DNA of 64,000 bases from Ciborinia camelliae (Eukaryota; Ascomycota; Leotiomycetes; Helotiales; Sclerotiniaceae): contig JANPYM010000016.1 in the NCBI GenBank assembly GCA_025890175.1, forward strand, positions 453,956 through 517,955, given 5' to 3'. Positions 43,956-57,663 of this stretch are shown here, in pieces. The position numbers and the translations under genes are program-made. The stretch's first letter is position 1. Each line of letters starts with the position of its first letter. The notes beneath the pieces are model-generated. The model was not told the origin of the DNA. It did not search any database and saw only the letters and a program-made list of their open reading frames with translations.

Positions 43956-44575
43956 ATGGGTATCGATACTCCGAGGTCGTATATTGGATAGAGTTGGAAA
44001 GGGGAATAATCGATAATTGGTAGGTAAGAAGGGAGGAGGATTAATTTATCTTCTATTTTCTGGAGTTTGAAATATTATTAATGTAATATACTATACCTAG
44101 GTGGGTAGGTAGTTTTTGTCGTGTAGTTAGTTACCTATGTGAAATAATTGGAATTTCGATTTCATGACGAATTGAAGCTTTTCGATCTCCAGCTTCTCCA
44201 GCTATAGATTTCCAAGGCTGGATGTGGCCAGGTACGGAAAGCGGATGTACAGTACCATCAGTGGGGCTTATAATATAATCCCGCCCAAAGGCAAAGAAGG
44301 CAGGCACGTCATAGTAGTGTAAAGTTATTTTTGTCAATGCGATGCGAGACTCTACAATTTTAACTCTACTCTACAGGGCAGAAGGGCAGCCGCGTATCAA
44401 AAAAGGGAGCTTCCTCTACTCTATTCGACTCTATTCTACTCTACGATTTGCATTGTTTGACTTGTACTTTACCTTTTCACGCTTTTACAATTCCTAGCTT
44501 ACTATTAGATATTACCATTACAATATTTTCTACGGTTCGCGACGCGGTGTGTTCATTTCATTTCATTTCACTTCA

Positions 44576-46314
44576 ATGTCGGGACCAACAGTGCCGGCTC
44601 TGCCAGAAGAACGCGAAAAGTTAAACCTTCCACCAAAGAGTTACGCCGATGCTGTTGAGGAAACACCGGAATTTTCAGATTATAAAAGTGATGGGAATAA
44701 AGAAAACGAGGTTAATGGGCAAAAGCAGTCCAATTCCATGAATGCGAATGGTTCGGACGGAAATGGCCCCAAGCATAAAGTTCCAGTTCTAGGAATCGTG
44801 GATACGAATGGTACGGATTCTTCGAAATCCGCCCTGAGCAAGGAAACTAGACCAAAGGCCGACGGGCAGGAGTCAAAAAGAGAGTACTCGGCTACTACGG
44901 TTTGTCCTGGAAGGAACGTTCAATGTTTGATCTGTAAACTAACATTCCAGGGTCTCGATGATGCTCAGAAAAGCCCTCCCCGACACAGACAGCAGAAATC
45001 TAATGGAACAAATGAGAATGGTCACGGTCCGAATACAAATACGATGTCCGATCCTCAAAATGACAACGAGAACAACACGGCCATGTTTGAGAAGATTCCA
45101 GGTGAACGCAATGGGAGTAAGCTCACCAGTGTGAAGCCCTCAAAGGATTACGAGAAGCAACTTGAAAGGGATCACGAGAAGGCTCCGAAGCGTAAAGACG
45201 AAACACTAGTCAGTGGGAGACAAGCTGGACAGCGATGGCATACAAGCGGCATTCGATGGGCCCCGATGAATGTTCCCCTCCAACGCAGGCTTCAGACCTT
45301 GGTGGTGCTGTTCCACACACTCTGCATTGCCATTTGTGTATCAGCGTTCTTCTTTCTATGTGCAATACCTCTTTTCTGGCCAATATTGATCCCATATATG
45401 ATTTACCTTATTACTTCTAAGGCTTCAATATCTGGGACCTTGAGCCATCGCTCAAACTTCTTTAGATCGCTACCTGTTTGGTCGTTATTTGCATCTTATT
45501 TTCCAGCCAGGTTACATAAAACCCAAGAGCTACCACCCACGAGGAAATACATATTCGGCTATCATCCCCATGGTATCATCTCTCATGGGGCATTTGCGGC
45601 CTTCGCGACTGAAGCCCTTGGATTTTCCCAGCTATTCCCAGGCATCAAGAATACACTTCTCACGTTAGATACCAACTTCAGAATACCTCTGTACCGTGAA
45701 TATGCTTTAGCAATGGGTCTGGCATCTGTATCTAAGGAATCTTGCGAGAACCTGCTTTCTAAGGGCGGGCCAAATAAGGTATGTTCAAATAATCAAACTT
45801 ATGACCAAGCCCTAACTATTAAAACCAGGAGGGCATGGGCCGTGCAATCACTATTGTAGTAGGAGGTGCAGCTGAGTCACTGGATGCACAACCATACAGT
45901 CTCAGACTAATACTGAAGCGTCGCAAGGGCTTCGTCAAGATGGCTATTAGAACTGGTGCAGACCTGGTTCCTGTTTTGGCATTTGGCGAGAATGATCTTT
46001 ATGATCAATTCTCAGCCGATTCACATCCGAGGATTCACAAATTTCAACTGCTTGTTAAGAAGTTAATGGGTTTTACCATACCTCTCTTCCATGCTAGAGG
46101 TGTTTTCAACTACGATGTCGGCCTTATGCCATACCGAAGGCCATTGAATATTGTCGTCGGACGACCAATCAAGGTGATCCAATGCAAATCCCCGGAGCAA
46201 AAAGATATTGATCGTGTTCATGAGGAGTATGTGACGGAGCTTGAGAGGCTATGGGATTTGTGGAAGGATGATTTTGCTCCAAATAGAAAGAGTGAGCTCC
46301 AACTACTTGAATGA
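44576..46314 (+). CDS. Diacylglycerol O-acyltransferase, DGAT2 family
   Basis: Exons 44576-44899, 44951-45778 and 45829-46314 give 545 aa. The first intron is 51 nt, has no in-frame stop and would add 17 residues if retained; its GTTTGT donor, CTAAC branch and CCAG acceptor make it a real intron. The first 200 residues are a Lys/Asn/Asp-rich extension not needed for catalysis. LFHTLCIAICVSAFFFL plus the next hydrophobic run are the paired membrane segments. YIFGYHPHGI carries the DGAT2 HPHG catalytic motif. VVGGAAESLDA, RKGFVKMAI, GADLVPVLAFGEN and YRRPLNIVVGRPIKV are further family blocks. It makes triacylglycerol at the ER/lipid-droplet membrane. The 44549 start in the same frame is a GTG, so the ATG at 44576 is used. 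Confidence 0.93.
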
Positions 46315-47554
46315 CGCGTTATGATCTAGTGGTTTCTTTATGGCATCGTGGTGTTTGACATGGAGATCGGCGCAAAGGGAATTGGCTTCTGTGTATAATA
46401 TTATTCAGTGCACGACTTTACACGTATTGGCATTAGCTTCTGGCAACAACAGGAGCGGAATGATTCTTGGTTTTGATAGCGTATCAATCAGCATTGTCAT
46501 TGTTCACAAGATTTATTGCACTTTACATTGTTCGGTGATGTAAACAGAATACTAAATGAAGCTTGTAGTTTGATTTCCTTTCATTCTTGGGAATCGATTG
46601 GAACATTCAAGATACTAATTTGAGGGCATAAATCTGATGAGGGAAAATGCCTACGTACTTTCTTATCTCAATCACCTATTGTTCTCTGAATGCACTTTAG
46701 AATATCGATAATCTTTTGGGATACTCAAAGGTTCGGTTTGGTGATATGATCCGATCCGCCCCTACCAGTGACTAGCAGTGCGAAACAAACTACCTAGGTA
46801 GATAGATAGGTATCATCAATACACGAAACATAAAGTAGACGCAACTTGACGTCAGCTAGTTGCCTAGGCAGAGAGGGATAGCGGCATACATATTCACTAT
46901 AATACTCTTACGGTAATTACCTAGGTAGCTGGAGGTACCTACCTAGACAGAGATAGTTACCGCTTGAATATGGATTCCTACGCTAATCACCTACCTAGGT
47001 AAAGAAAGATAGCGGAATATTCATTAGGATACTCTTAGATATTCTTACGCCAATTGCCTAGGTAGGTAGACAGAGATAGTAATAACCCCTTAGATATTCT
47101 CACGCTAATATCCGGGAGCTATTATCTAATACGGGCTTGTCAGTCCAGGAACAGACTTAACAGTACCTACCTAGGTAGCAAGATCGATTCTAACAAAATA
47201 TATCAATAATGTTTCGATGATAATTAGTAAGTGGTCTGTTATATCAATTAGCTTGGTGTTTTCACTGCTCATACGATACCACCCTACTCCTCTGGTAACC
47301 ATTCATTCTCACCAGCGGAATCCCCAAGCGAGAATTTAAGGTACGAACACGAAATCGAGGTGGCCAATCAATGCATTTCAAATCTAACTTTACAGCAAGG
47401 TACCCTGCTGCCTCCTATTAAAGAAATATCCCATTTAAATTTGTCGACATTCGCACGTTGTTGGACCTTGGATACAACGTCTCTACAACTTTCTTTTCAT
47501 CTCCCGCATACCAAACACGTCGCTCCGCGTGCCGGGAATTCTACGCGTGTCAAT
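46315..47554. other. Upstream region of CYP51, repeat-rich
   Basis: No gene is supported. The first half (46315-46790) is plain AT-rich 3' sequence. The second half holds a degenerate tandem array (46855-47115) and further CCTAGGTA motifs (46793-46802, 47164-47178). The last 375 bp before the CYP51 start contain no obvious repeats. Confidence 0.7.
46855..47115. repeat. Degenerate tandem repeat array, four copies of 55-70 bp
   Basis: Copies start at 46855, 46912, 46982 and 47049, with the start of a fifth at 47104. Each begins GCTAAT/GGTAAT/GCCAAT-like, followed by YRCCTAGG, an AGAGATAG or GGATAGC block and an ATACTCTTAC-like end. The array lies 440-700 bp upstream of the CYP51 ATG. Confidence 0.75.
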
Positions 47555-49233
<1,679 letters not shown>

Positions 49234-50863
49234 AAGAAATGGATTAATGGAGAACGAGTAACAATGATGGCATGGCATTGCGTGGAGTTTTTGAGGCTTG
49301 ATCATATTAATACACCCCCCGACTTCATAGAGGAAGTTTGGTTTCGGATTTTAAAGATATTCCCTGTCTGTTATTGCAATTATTGAAGACACAAAACTTT
49401 ATGCAATAATAATACTTACATACAATTCAATTCAACACAATAATAATGCGGAAGTGACGGAAGTGATAAGATATGGAAATGATAGAAATGGTGAAGTGGA
49501 TTCATCTTCGGAAGAGCGGGTGAAATAAGTAAGTAGGTGGCTGGCTGTCGATATGTAGAGTCGTAGACCTCGGGATGTCGATTGACGAATTTGGAAGCAG
49601 GCGCATTGATATTAATTGATTTGTTTAACCAACCGTTGCACCCTTTGATGATTTGGGGGAGGGATGTTTCAGTTGCGGGAATGGTGTAGTCGCTGGCGAG
49701 TCTGTGAATGGCGATTGTGGTAAGGCTGAATGCGCATTGCACCAAGCATTTTCGCATCTTCTTTTCGTTGATACATACCTAGGTAGGTAGGTAGGTACAT
49801 CTAGCTAGCTATCGTGCCGTATTATAGGTGAGTGCTCAGGTCGGGTGTGTATCATGTATCATGCATGTTTGAACTCCGGAGTTGCACGTATATATGCAGA
49901 ACAATACAAATCGATAAAAGCTTTGACCCCTCTCCCCCATCGAAACCTTATATCACGCTTGACTCGATTTGGACTTGCGTCTTGAACTTCCAATAGGTTG
50001 GCTTGAGTCTTGACTCGATTGTTTGATTTTCTTTTGTTTTGTTTCTTGGGTTTTATTTTATTGTTATTTTATTTTATTGTTATTATCTCCATCCTACAGG
50101 TACTTTTAATTCTATTTTATATAGAGTTCCTATAATCTATTTAGTATAAACTCAAGTATCTTATATTATATTTAATATGCCAGAGTTCTAGATAGGTAAT
50201 GAATATGCAGATAATAGAATACCTAGTAATGCCTCATCCAACAAATTAAATCAACCAATACAGTCTTCAATCATTCAAAAAGTATCTTTCCCCTAAAGAG
50301 ATTTGCCGATGCTCAACAATTTCCATTTTCCGTCATGTTGGTCAGGTCTGTTGGTCTGCACCCAAAACCTTAGAATTCCAAGATCGGGTTAACAAAGCTT
50401 TCCGCTTTCGTATTCCTTTTATTTTTAATAAATCCATACCGAATTTAATAACTTTAAAAGTACCTACCCAAGATATTTAGTAATGAGCTATCCGGACTAG
50501 AGAGTTTTGCCCCTCGATTCAAATAATTTATTTACACCTCAAGGATCTGCACGTCCGGTCCAATCGACTTTTGTATTGCCCTCTCGTGGTACCGGACATA
50601 CCCTTTTATTTCTTCTTGACTACCTACTCCTCGAACATTTACTTCTTATTTAACTACCTCGATCCGTCCCTCTATTCAATTCCTCTGTTGTCTCCTATAT
50701 TTCTTTTGTTGCTTCCCTCACTATCTCTCCTCCTCTCTTACTTCTTACCATTCTACGAAATACGGAGTGCCATACCATACTTTCCTATGATACACCTTGA
50801 CGGCTAGAAGTCAACCCGTTTCTCCTACAATCGATACCGCGGATCAAGGAATAGATACGAACC
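49234..50863. other. Intergenic between CYP51 and PAQR genes
   Basis: No gene is supported. It includes TAGGTAGGTAGGTAGG-type sequence (about 49781-49797) and AT-rich DNA with TTTTATTTTATTG runs (about 50035-50090). A pyrimidine-rich tract (50680-50760) just upstream of the next start probably lies in its promoter or leader. Confidence 0.65.
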
Positions 50864-52418
50864 ATGGTTTGCGCATCGCCTTCTTTGACCGTGGAGTCCT
50901 ATGAGGATGTTACCACCAGTACCATGGCTTCGGGGAGGGAGGATGCCAAAGCCCAGAATAGGAGACGGCATTCTTCTTTCCACCCCCGACGGACGAGCAG
51001 CGAACAAGTAATGGATGGCGAGGAAAGTCTGATGCTGAAGGTATTTTTCCGGGTAACATTGGTGTGCTGGCGCATAGATTCTAATTGAGAGAAAGGTCGA
51101 TATATTCCTGTCGGAACTCGAGCGCAGATTGGATTTTATTGAGAAATATGGGAATCTTACTTTTGATTCGAGTATTTCCTGGTCATATGCGACGTTGCAG
51201 GCTGTGAGGATGAGATGTTCGCAGGTTTCCGGGGAGGTGTTAGGGGCTACGAAACGGAGGGCGAGGATTATGGTTGAGACTGTTGATTCGAGATACCAGG
51301 ATGCTCTGGCGGCGCATGAAACATTACATGAGAAGGTTAATACAGGAATTGGGTTGCTAGAGGGGATTTTATCTGAATTCGAAGCGAGAGCATATAAAGT
51401 AAAGGAGAAGGGGTTAAGGGGCACTGCGGAAAGTTTGATGGATGAGGGGCGCAAAATTGTAGATGAGGGGTTGGAAAAGGCTAGAGAAGTGGTCGATGAA
51501 GGTTTCGAGAGAGCAAAGAAAGCGGCTGGGACAGTGGAAGAACATATCGAAAACGCAATTGCTCGAGCGAAGAAACACGGACTCATCAGATACGAAGACT
51601 TACCTATTCCATGGCGTGTCAACCCTCACATCGTCAAAGGTTATCGCTTCACTGAATCAAAGGTGGAATGCATCCAATCGATGTTTGGATTGTCAAACGA
51701 AACGGTGAATATTTGGTCACATGCAATCGGCTTGCTCATTGTTCTATCCGTCGCCTTCTACTTCTATCCTTCCAGCCATGCATTTTCACTGAGTACGAAA
51801 GCCGATGTCGTCATTGCAGCCTGCTTCTTCTTTGCCGCTTGCAAATGCCTTGTCTGCAGTACAATGTGGCATACCATGAACAGCGTTGCTGACCAAACAC
51901 TCCTGGAACGGTTCGCATGTGTTGATTATACCGGCATCTCCCTCCTCATTGCCGCTTCTATCATGACAGCCCATTACACGGCATTCTACTGCGAGCCTGT
52001 AAGTCGCTGGCTCTACATGGGCATAACCGCAGCCCTCGGCTTGGGAGGTGTTATCCTCCCCTGGCATCCAACCTTCAACCGATCAGACATGGCCTGGGCA
52101 CGCGTCGCCTTCTACGTCAGTCTCGGCGCCACGGGCTTTGTTCCCGCGCTCCAACTCAACCTCACTCGCGGTGGCGCCTGGGCCGCGGAATTCTACGCCC
52201 CCCTCGCAAAGAGCATCACGGTCTATTTGGTCGGCGCCTTCGTTTACGCAAGTCAAGTGCCTGAACGGTGGTGTCCCGGCGCCTTTGATTACGTCGGTGG
52301 GAGCCACAACCTCTGGCATTTCGCCGTGTTGGGCGGGATCCTCTTCCATTATGTGGCGATGCAGGAATTCTTCGCAAATGCATTCGCGAGAGCCGAGAAT
52401 GGTTGCACGGTGTATTGA
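50864..52418 (+). CDS. PAQR/hemolysin III family receptor, Izh3-like
   Basis: Two exons (50864-51040, 51096-52418), 499 aa. Residues about 1-60 are Ser/Arg-rich; 60-240 form long amphipathic helices with repeated EGRKIVDEGLEKAREVVDEGFERAKKA units. RYEDLPIPWRVNPHIVKGYR (near 230) opens the PAQR domain, with ESKVECIQSMFGLSNETVNIWSHAIG as the family start signature. Then seven transmembrane segments run to the C-terminus. Metal-site residues are in STMWHTMNS, CVDYTGISLL and SHNLWHF...LFHY. Fungal Izh proteins are adiponectin/progestin-receptor relatives tied to zinc and lipid homeostasis in endomembranes; the long N-terminal helical domain is the Izh3 type. Role in this organism inferred. Confidence 0.92.
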
Positions 52419-52622
52419 TTGGTTGATGGATTGATTGGTTGGTTGATGATCATCGTGCAGATGTCACTTGGGTCTTTGATAACTGTATCACATTTTTGTC
52501 GGGAGGTTTTATTTATTTATTTATTTATATTTGGGATGGGCATGGCGAAGGCGTTGGGCTTTTGGGGGATGATATGGCATGGCATTGCATTGCATTGCAT
52601 TGCGTTAGAAGAGTAGAGACTA

Positions 52623-52650
52623 GAAGAAGAAGAAGAAGAAGAAGAAGAAG
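52623..52650. repeat. (GAA)9 microsatellite
   Basis: A pure AGAAGA run about 200 bp downstream of the PAQR stop codon. Confidence 0.9.
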
Positions 52651-52876
52651 ATAGAAAAGAAACCCCGTCTCGAGGGGATATGATACCTACCTACCTACCT
52701 AGCTTGAGAAGAAAAATCAATATCCATCCTTGTAGATAGATTGATAGATTGATAGATTGGTGCCATGGAAATTTTTTCATCAACGTTAAGGAGCTTTTTT
52801 TTCTTTTTTTCTCTTTATTCTATGTTGGTAGGTAGGTATATATATATAGATATAGGCAAGTACCTATAATACCAGA

Positions 52877-52907
52877 CATACATACATACATACATACATA
52901 CATACAT
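52877..52907. repeat. (CATA)n microsatellite
   Basis: About seven perfect CATA units. Confidence 0.9.
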
Positions 52908-53209
52908 TACCTCTGAACAGCTACAACTACAGCTACAGTAGTTATGGATAATCGAAAATTGTTCTTTTTCTTTTTTTTTTTTTAAGATCTCTTCTTCTCT
53001 TTTGCTCTTTGTTTTCTTGGTCTTTAGATACATTTGTTTTTTTGTTTTTTTTTTGTTTTTCTTTTTCTTTTGGGGGTGTGAGTGTGTAGGTAGGTATATA
53101 TATATATATAAATAAAGATAAAGAAGAAACGAATAAAGAAAAAAGAAAGAAGAGCAGAAGGAAAAAGGCCGGGAACTTAGAGTGCAAAAGGATGAAGGGG
53201 TGAAGAAGG

Positions 53210-53239
53210 GGTTCGGTTCGGTTCGGTTCGGTTCGGTTC
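53210..53239. repeat. (GGTTC)6 minisatellite
   Basis: Six GGTTC units, GC-richer than the surrounding DNA. No gene spans it. Confidence 0.9.
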
Positions 53240-54145
53240 ACTGGATGGATGGATGGATTGGGTATGATATGATATAGAGATATAGAGATATATATATATA
53301 TAACACCCAAATCCCCAAATAAGCGAAGAAGGGAAACGTTTTCGGGTGGTGAGAGGGGTGAGAGGTATTAATTACACTGGAAAAACTCACCGGGGATCGG
53401 GATTTTTTGGAGGGGGTTGGAGGGGATTGGAGGGGATTGGGGGGTTCGGGTGAGTTCAGGTGAATTTAGTTGCAGAAGTACCTAGTAAGTGAATAGGGGA
53501 AAAAGTGAACTAGTGAATAAGTGAACAAGTTCTAGAAAAGAAAAGAAAGAAAATAGGAATAAAAATAACAATGACCCAAGGGAAGGAAAGGAAGGAAAGG
53601 AAGGGTTCACCGGGGACTTTTGATTTTGATTTTTTATATTTTTTATTTGAGCGAGTAAGTACATGACGGTAGTTACTAGCTCACTCACTCTAAATGGTTT
53701 AGCTGAAGATAGGGGCCGCCATATGTGGTGGCCTGGGCAAGTAAATACTGATCGGCGGGTATTGATTGATATAGTACTACTATTGGTCACTGGTGGTATG
53801 TATATGGTAGTATATATATCATGATTGAGTCCATGTATAGGAGGCAACTGGAGATCAATCCAGAGGAGAGAACTGAAATGGAAAAGGAATGTGTTTTCAC
53901 TAGCGAGTATATATATAAATACCTAGTGACGCAGACGCTTTTAAATAGACAAGGCAATTATTTCCATCATCTTGTATGTACCCTGCTAATGATTTGATTT
54001 GATTTGATTTGATCTCATATTATCTTCTACGTGGCAGTGGCTACAATGCAATACATGTATTTGTATTTCCCCATTAAAAATCTTTCAAATCATCACTTAT
54101 ACCTCATAAGTACCTCATAATATCTACCGTACTCACCCACTCAAC

Positions 54146-56332
54146 CTACCAACCAGCCTTCAACCACTTCTTAACCGTGCGAATCTCCCAAAGATGCGCC
54201 TGTTGAATAAATAATGGCTCGGAGGCTATATCTAGTATACCATAGGAATCCCAATGGTGACCTGCACCCGAAATGAGGAACTCGGGGTGCAGATATGTGG
54301 AGACGCGGGGGCTGGGGGCGTAGTGCGAGTGGTGGCAGAGGTCAAGCCATGGGTCGTTATCTAGGATTTGGTAAATATTTAGGTTGGTGTTTGATGAGGA
54401 GTGTGATAATATGAGGATGGGGATTCGGGAATGAATTGGGCTAGAGAATGAATTACTTACCTCCGTCGATAAAGGCTAGGCGATCGGCTGATAAATCGTA
54501 TCCACCATATTGCCCCAACAAAGTTGTATTGACGGATGGTGGGATGGAGTTGTATTCTCCTGGTGGGAATGCCCAGTTGCACCATTGTTGGCTTGGTGGT
54601 ATTTAGTATCATTCTCTAATGCTGACACGGGGTCATGACTTACGTGTAGTCTGCTTGAAGAACTCGAGAAATCAACGACGGGCCAGTCTCGGGAGCGACT
54701 TGAAAGGCACCAAGCTCGAGACATGCTGTGGAAACAGTCAGTATCTGAAGAGTTAATAAGTCATGGCATACATACATGTATAGAGATATGAACGACCTGC
54801 TCCATTTGTGACGTCGGCAAAGTATGTCTCATTCTGGGTGCCAAAGCACGATGTGCTATCAATGGGCGCTCCCTCACACACTGGGATCAGGAAGTTCTTG
54901 ATATAAGTGGCATAGTTTCCAAGGTTTGTCCATGGCTCCCCTCCTGTATAGTTTGAGAGGGCGTAATCGATATCAGTGATCGTCTTGGGCGCATCAATGT
55001 TCGTGACATTTGAGCAAAATTCCCAGAAATCGTTGGAACTACGCGATGGATTCCAATTAAGTTCTTGCCATGTACTCGTCGGATAGTTCATTGGCCCCCC
55101 AACTGCTCTACGTTAGGCACAATACATCTTAGCAATGTTTGGGATGTCTTACTAGGAAATGCAATAGTCATTGCGAAGTCTCTGTTGTCAGTCAAAGCCT
55201 CAAGTCCGAACAAGGATTTGAATTCTTCTATAGCACGTGTGTTTTTTGCGGACACAAGGGCGTCAAATTTGTCAATGATTCCATTGATGCTTGCAACGCA
55301 GTCCTGGGGAGCTAGTCTCTGGATTGGATTGTACCTGAGCATAGCATCAGTAGTGAAGGCTACCGATAAAAAGATTAATTGGTATTAACTAACCATTCCG
55401 GATACCCCAAAACGGGTTTGACAGGGGCGCTGGAAGCAATGCCTCCGAAAAAGACGTCGGGATAAATTCTAAAAAATGTCATTAGTTCTGTTGCACTACG
55501 TCCATATCTACCATTGAATTTGCCAATGAACTATTCGGTCTGAGACCTTAAGATCCTCAGAAGTATCGATAAATTGACTATACACTTACTTCACTGATAA
55601 GGCAGTCTGGCCACCAGCCAAAGAACCTCCATAGAGTATCCATTTGGTCTCTGGTGCGTTAATACTAGCATTGACACCAGGTAAGGATACATGTTGAGCG
55701 AAGTATGCATTATCCGCAACGGCTGGAACAAGGATTGTTAGCTCTCAGTCTGGCCGGGTATGATTTATGTGATACGAACTCTGCTGATTCGTCAAGTATG
55801 CCAATTGATCTGTTGTGCTGGTATTGAATGGCCAGCTCTGGCCATAGTACCGGTTCTCGAGGATAATCCCAAGACCATTTGTGGCTTCCATCAATATTTG
55901 AATGACTAGGAGATCATCAGCAACATGGCCTCATCACCGACAGCCCACAACATACTCCCAGTCTGAAGGTTGCTGAATCTATTCTGGCCATTGGTTTCTC
56001 CTCCAATGTAGAGATAGACGGGTCCGCCAGGTTTATAGTACGTCGCATCGAACCAATATCTTTGTTTGAATGTAGCATTCGTGTGTGGAGCATACACAGG
56101 ATCATTTGGAAAATGATCAATCTACATATCAAAATCAGAACTTGTGGATGGAGGGGAACTGGAAACTTTGACGCACTGGCTGATCTATGGTGTGAGGCGT
56201 GTAAGCCAATGCCTCTCTCCGAGAAATTGATAAAGTCGACTCTTTCACAGTACCGACTTTTGTCAATATAGAAGCACATGTTGAACCAACCAACCCAGTG
56301 ACTACACTGGCCAGGAGTATATTGCACCTCAT
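54146..56332 (-). CDS. S28-family serine carboxypeptidase/prolyl peptidase, secreted
   Basis: Ten exons: 56332-56177, 56121-55956, 55905-55780, 55722-55590, 55468-55394, 55334-55153, 55102-54776, 54725-54644, 54591-54461 and 54360-54146, giving 530 aa. The first ATG at 56332 gives a signal peptide (MRCNILLASVVTGLVGSTCA). An earlier in-frame ATG at 56404 would add 24 less signal-like residues. DQPIDHFP starts the mature S28 domain. The nucleophile is S183 in YGGSLAGG, the acid is an Asp in IDGDNDPW (460-464) and the His is in GAGHHWDS (about 494). Such secreted enzymes cleave after proline at acid pH. Intron 3 uses GTTCGT, intron 5 GTTAGT. The acceptor before exon 7 (GAGCAG) is chosen to give AFPIGGPMNYPT. 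Confidence 0.9.
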
Positions 56333-57663
56333 TCTTGAAGACGTGCAGTGGAAACAAGAGAAAAAGATTGAGATGGAATTAAGATGGAAATGCTGTTTGA
56401 TCATGCAAAATATATGATATCACGTCTTCTGCAGATCGTGTAGTACCTTGCATTGCATACTAACCATACTCAAACAGGAAGCTGCGATGGCATGACAAAG
56501 TCGTGCTTTCTCCACGTATTTCTTCATGACCAGGAACCCATACAAAGACGATCGTAGACAAAATAGAGCGCCAAGCCAGTCATGAAAGTTTCTATCCATC
56601 TCGGAGTATAAGCCGGATAAGAAACATCAATATCCTTTGCTACATTTCGATTACAAGACAGCACGTATATGCAGTCATTGAACTCCGTGTCGACTTTCAC
56701 CGGCATAGATGATAAGCATTTGAGAAGAAAGGGGCTGCGGGATTCGGGCCCTATTTGCTACAAATGTGAATGGCTTTTGTATTTTCCAGCTGAAGAGGCT
56801 CGTTTACTTCTTTCATAGTAATAACGGTGCGGGGATTGGGGTGTGATTCAAGCCACCATACTGATGCTTACAAGAGAGTCGGAGTCAGAGAGTTGGGAAG
56901 TGATGCCGACGATCAGAAGCCGAATGAAGGCGTTGAGGGATTCTGGTTGTAGGTGTGAGAGAGAGGGGTTATTATAAATATAAATGTAGTATCGCACCTG
57001 CCATATTCATCCTTAGCAGAAACCTTAACCTTACTAAAAGTCGCAATCAAGAATTCGATAATCTCTCAAGTTTACCTAAAAGCTTTATTATAGTATTTGT
57101 ATATAATAATAATAATAATACTTCTAAATGATAATGACAATAATGTTTTCAAATTTACCTACTACTTACCTATTATTTTTATGTGCGATTTGTTTCGTCC
57201 ATTGTGTGGACCAAATGCAACGGACCTTCTACCAATTTCGGGCAGTATTCCCGCACCACGTGAGATGTCCCTCATCGATGTCCTTCCATCTATTCTTCAA
57301 CTCAATACTGTTTCTCTCGATACCTATCTACTCCGTAGAGATAAAGGAGGTCTAAAAGAGGTTTCAAGTTGGATAACCTGATGTTCAAGTGGTCGATGTG
57401 TATACATACATACTACTGTTAGGTCATCATTTTGAAGTTGGAATTATATCTTCAAATTCATGCACTATCACAGCTAAGGGGGACATAGGCTGTACTTTCC
57501 GATTCAGGTCAGGTTTTCCTGAGATGCAAAGGGGGGTGAATCACGGGCACTGTATATATACCATTATACATACTGTCGAGATAAATTTGTTCAATATATT
57601 CACTTCTTGTTTGATTGTTTTGGTTGTTTAAGGTTACATTATTTCCAATATTTAGGATATTTA
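56333..57663. other. Intergenic, divergent from DUF3445 gene
   Basis: No gene is supported. It has an ATAATAATAATAATA run (about 57104-57120), and AT-rich DNA with a TATATACCATTATACATAC stretch near 57551-57570. The 60 residues readable at 56524-56706 on the minus strand are not conserved as far as I can tell. Confidence 0.6.

Larger units (their letters stand above)
43186..44575. other. Intergenic with a degenerate 67-bp tandem duplication
   Basis: No gene is supported. It holds two imperfect copies of a roughly 67-bp unit (43709-43777, 43778-43843) and a long CCTACC tract (about 43909-43955). Towards 44355-44445 there are CTCTACTCTA-type motifs upstream of the acyltransferase. Confidence 0.65.
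52419..54145. other. Convergent intergenic region, dense microsatellites
   Basis: No gene is supported. It holds TTTA, GCATT, GAA, CATA and GGTTC repeats, poly-T runs (about 52796-52810, 52968-52983), AT repeats (52840-52852, 53095-53110, 53287-53302) and a GGTTGGAGGGGATTGG run (about 53410-53445). Confidence 0.7.
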
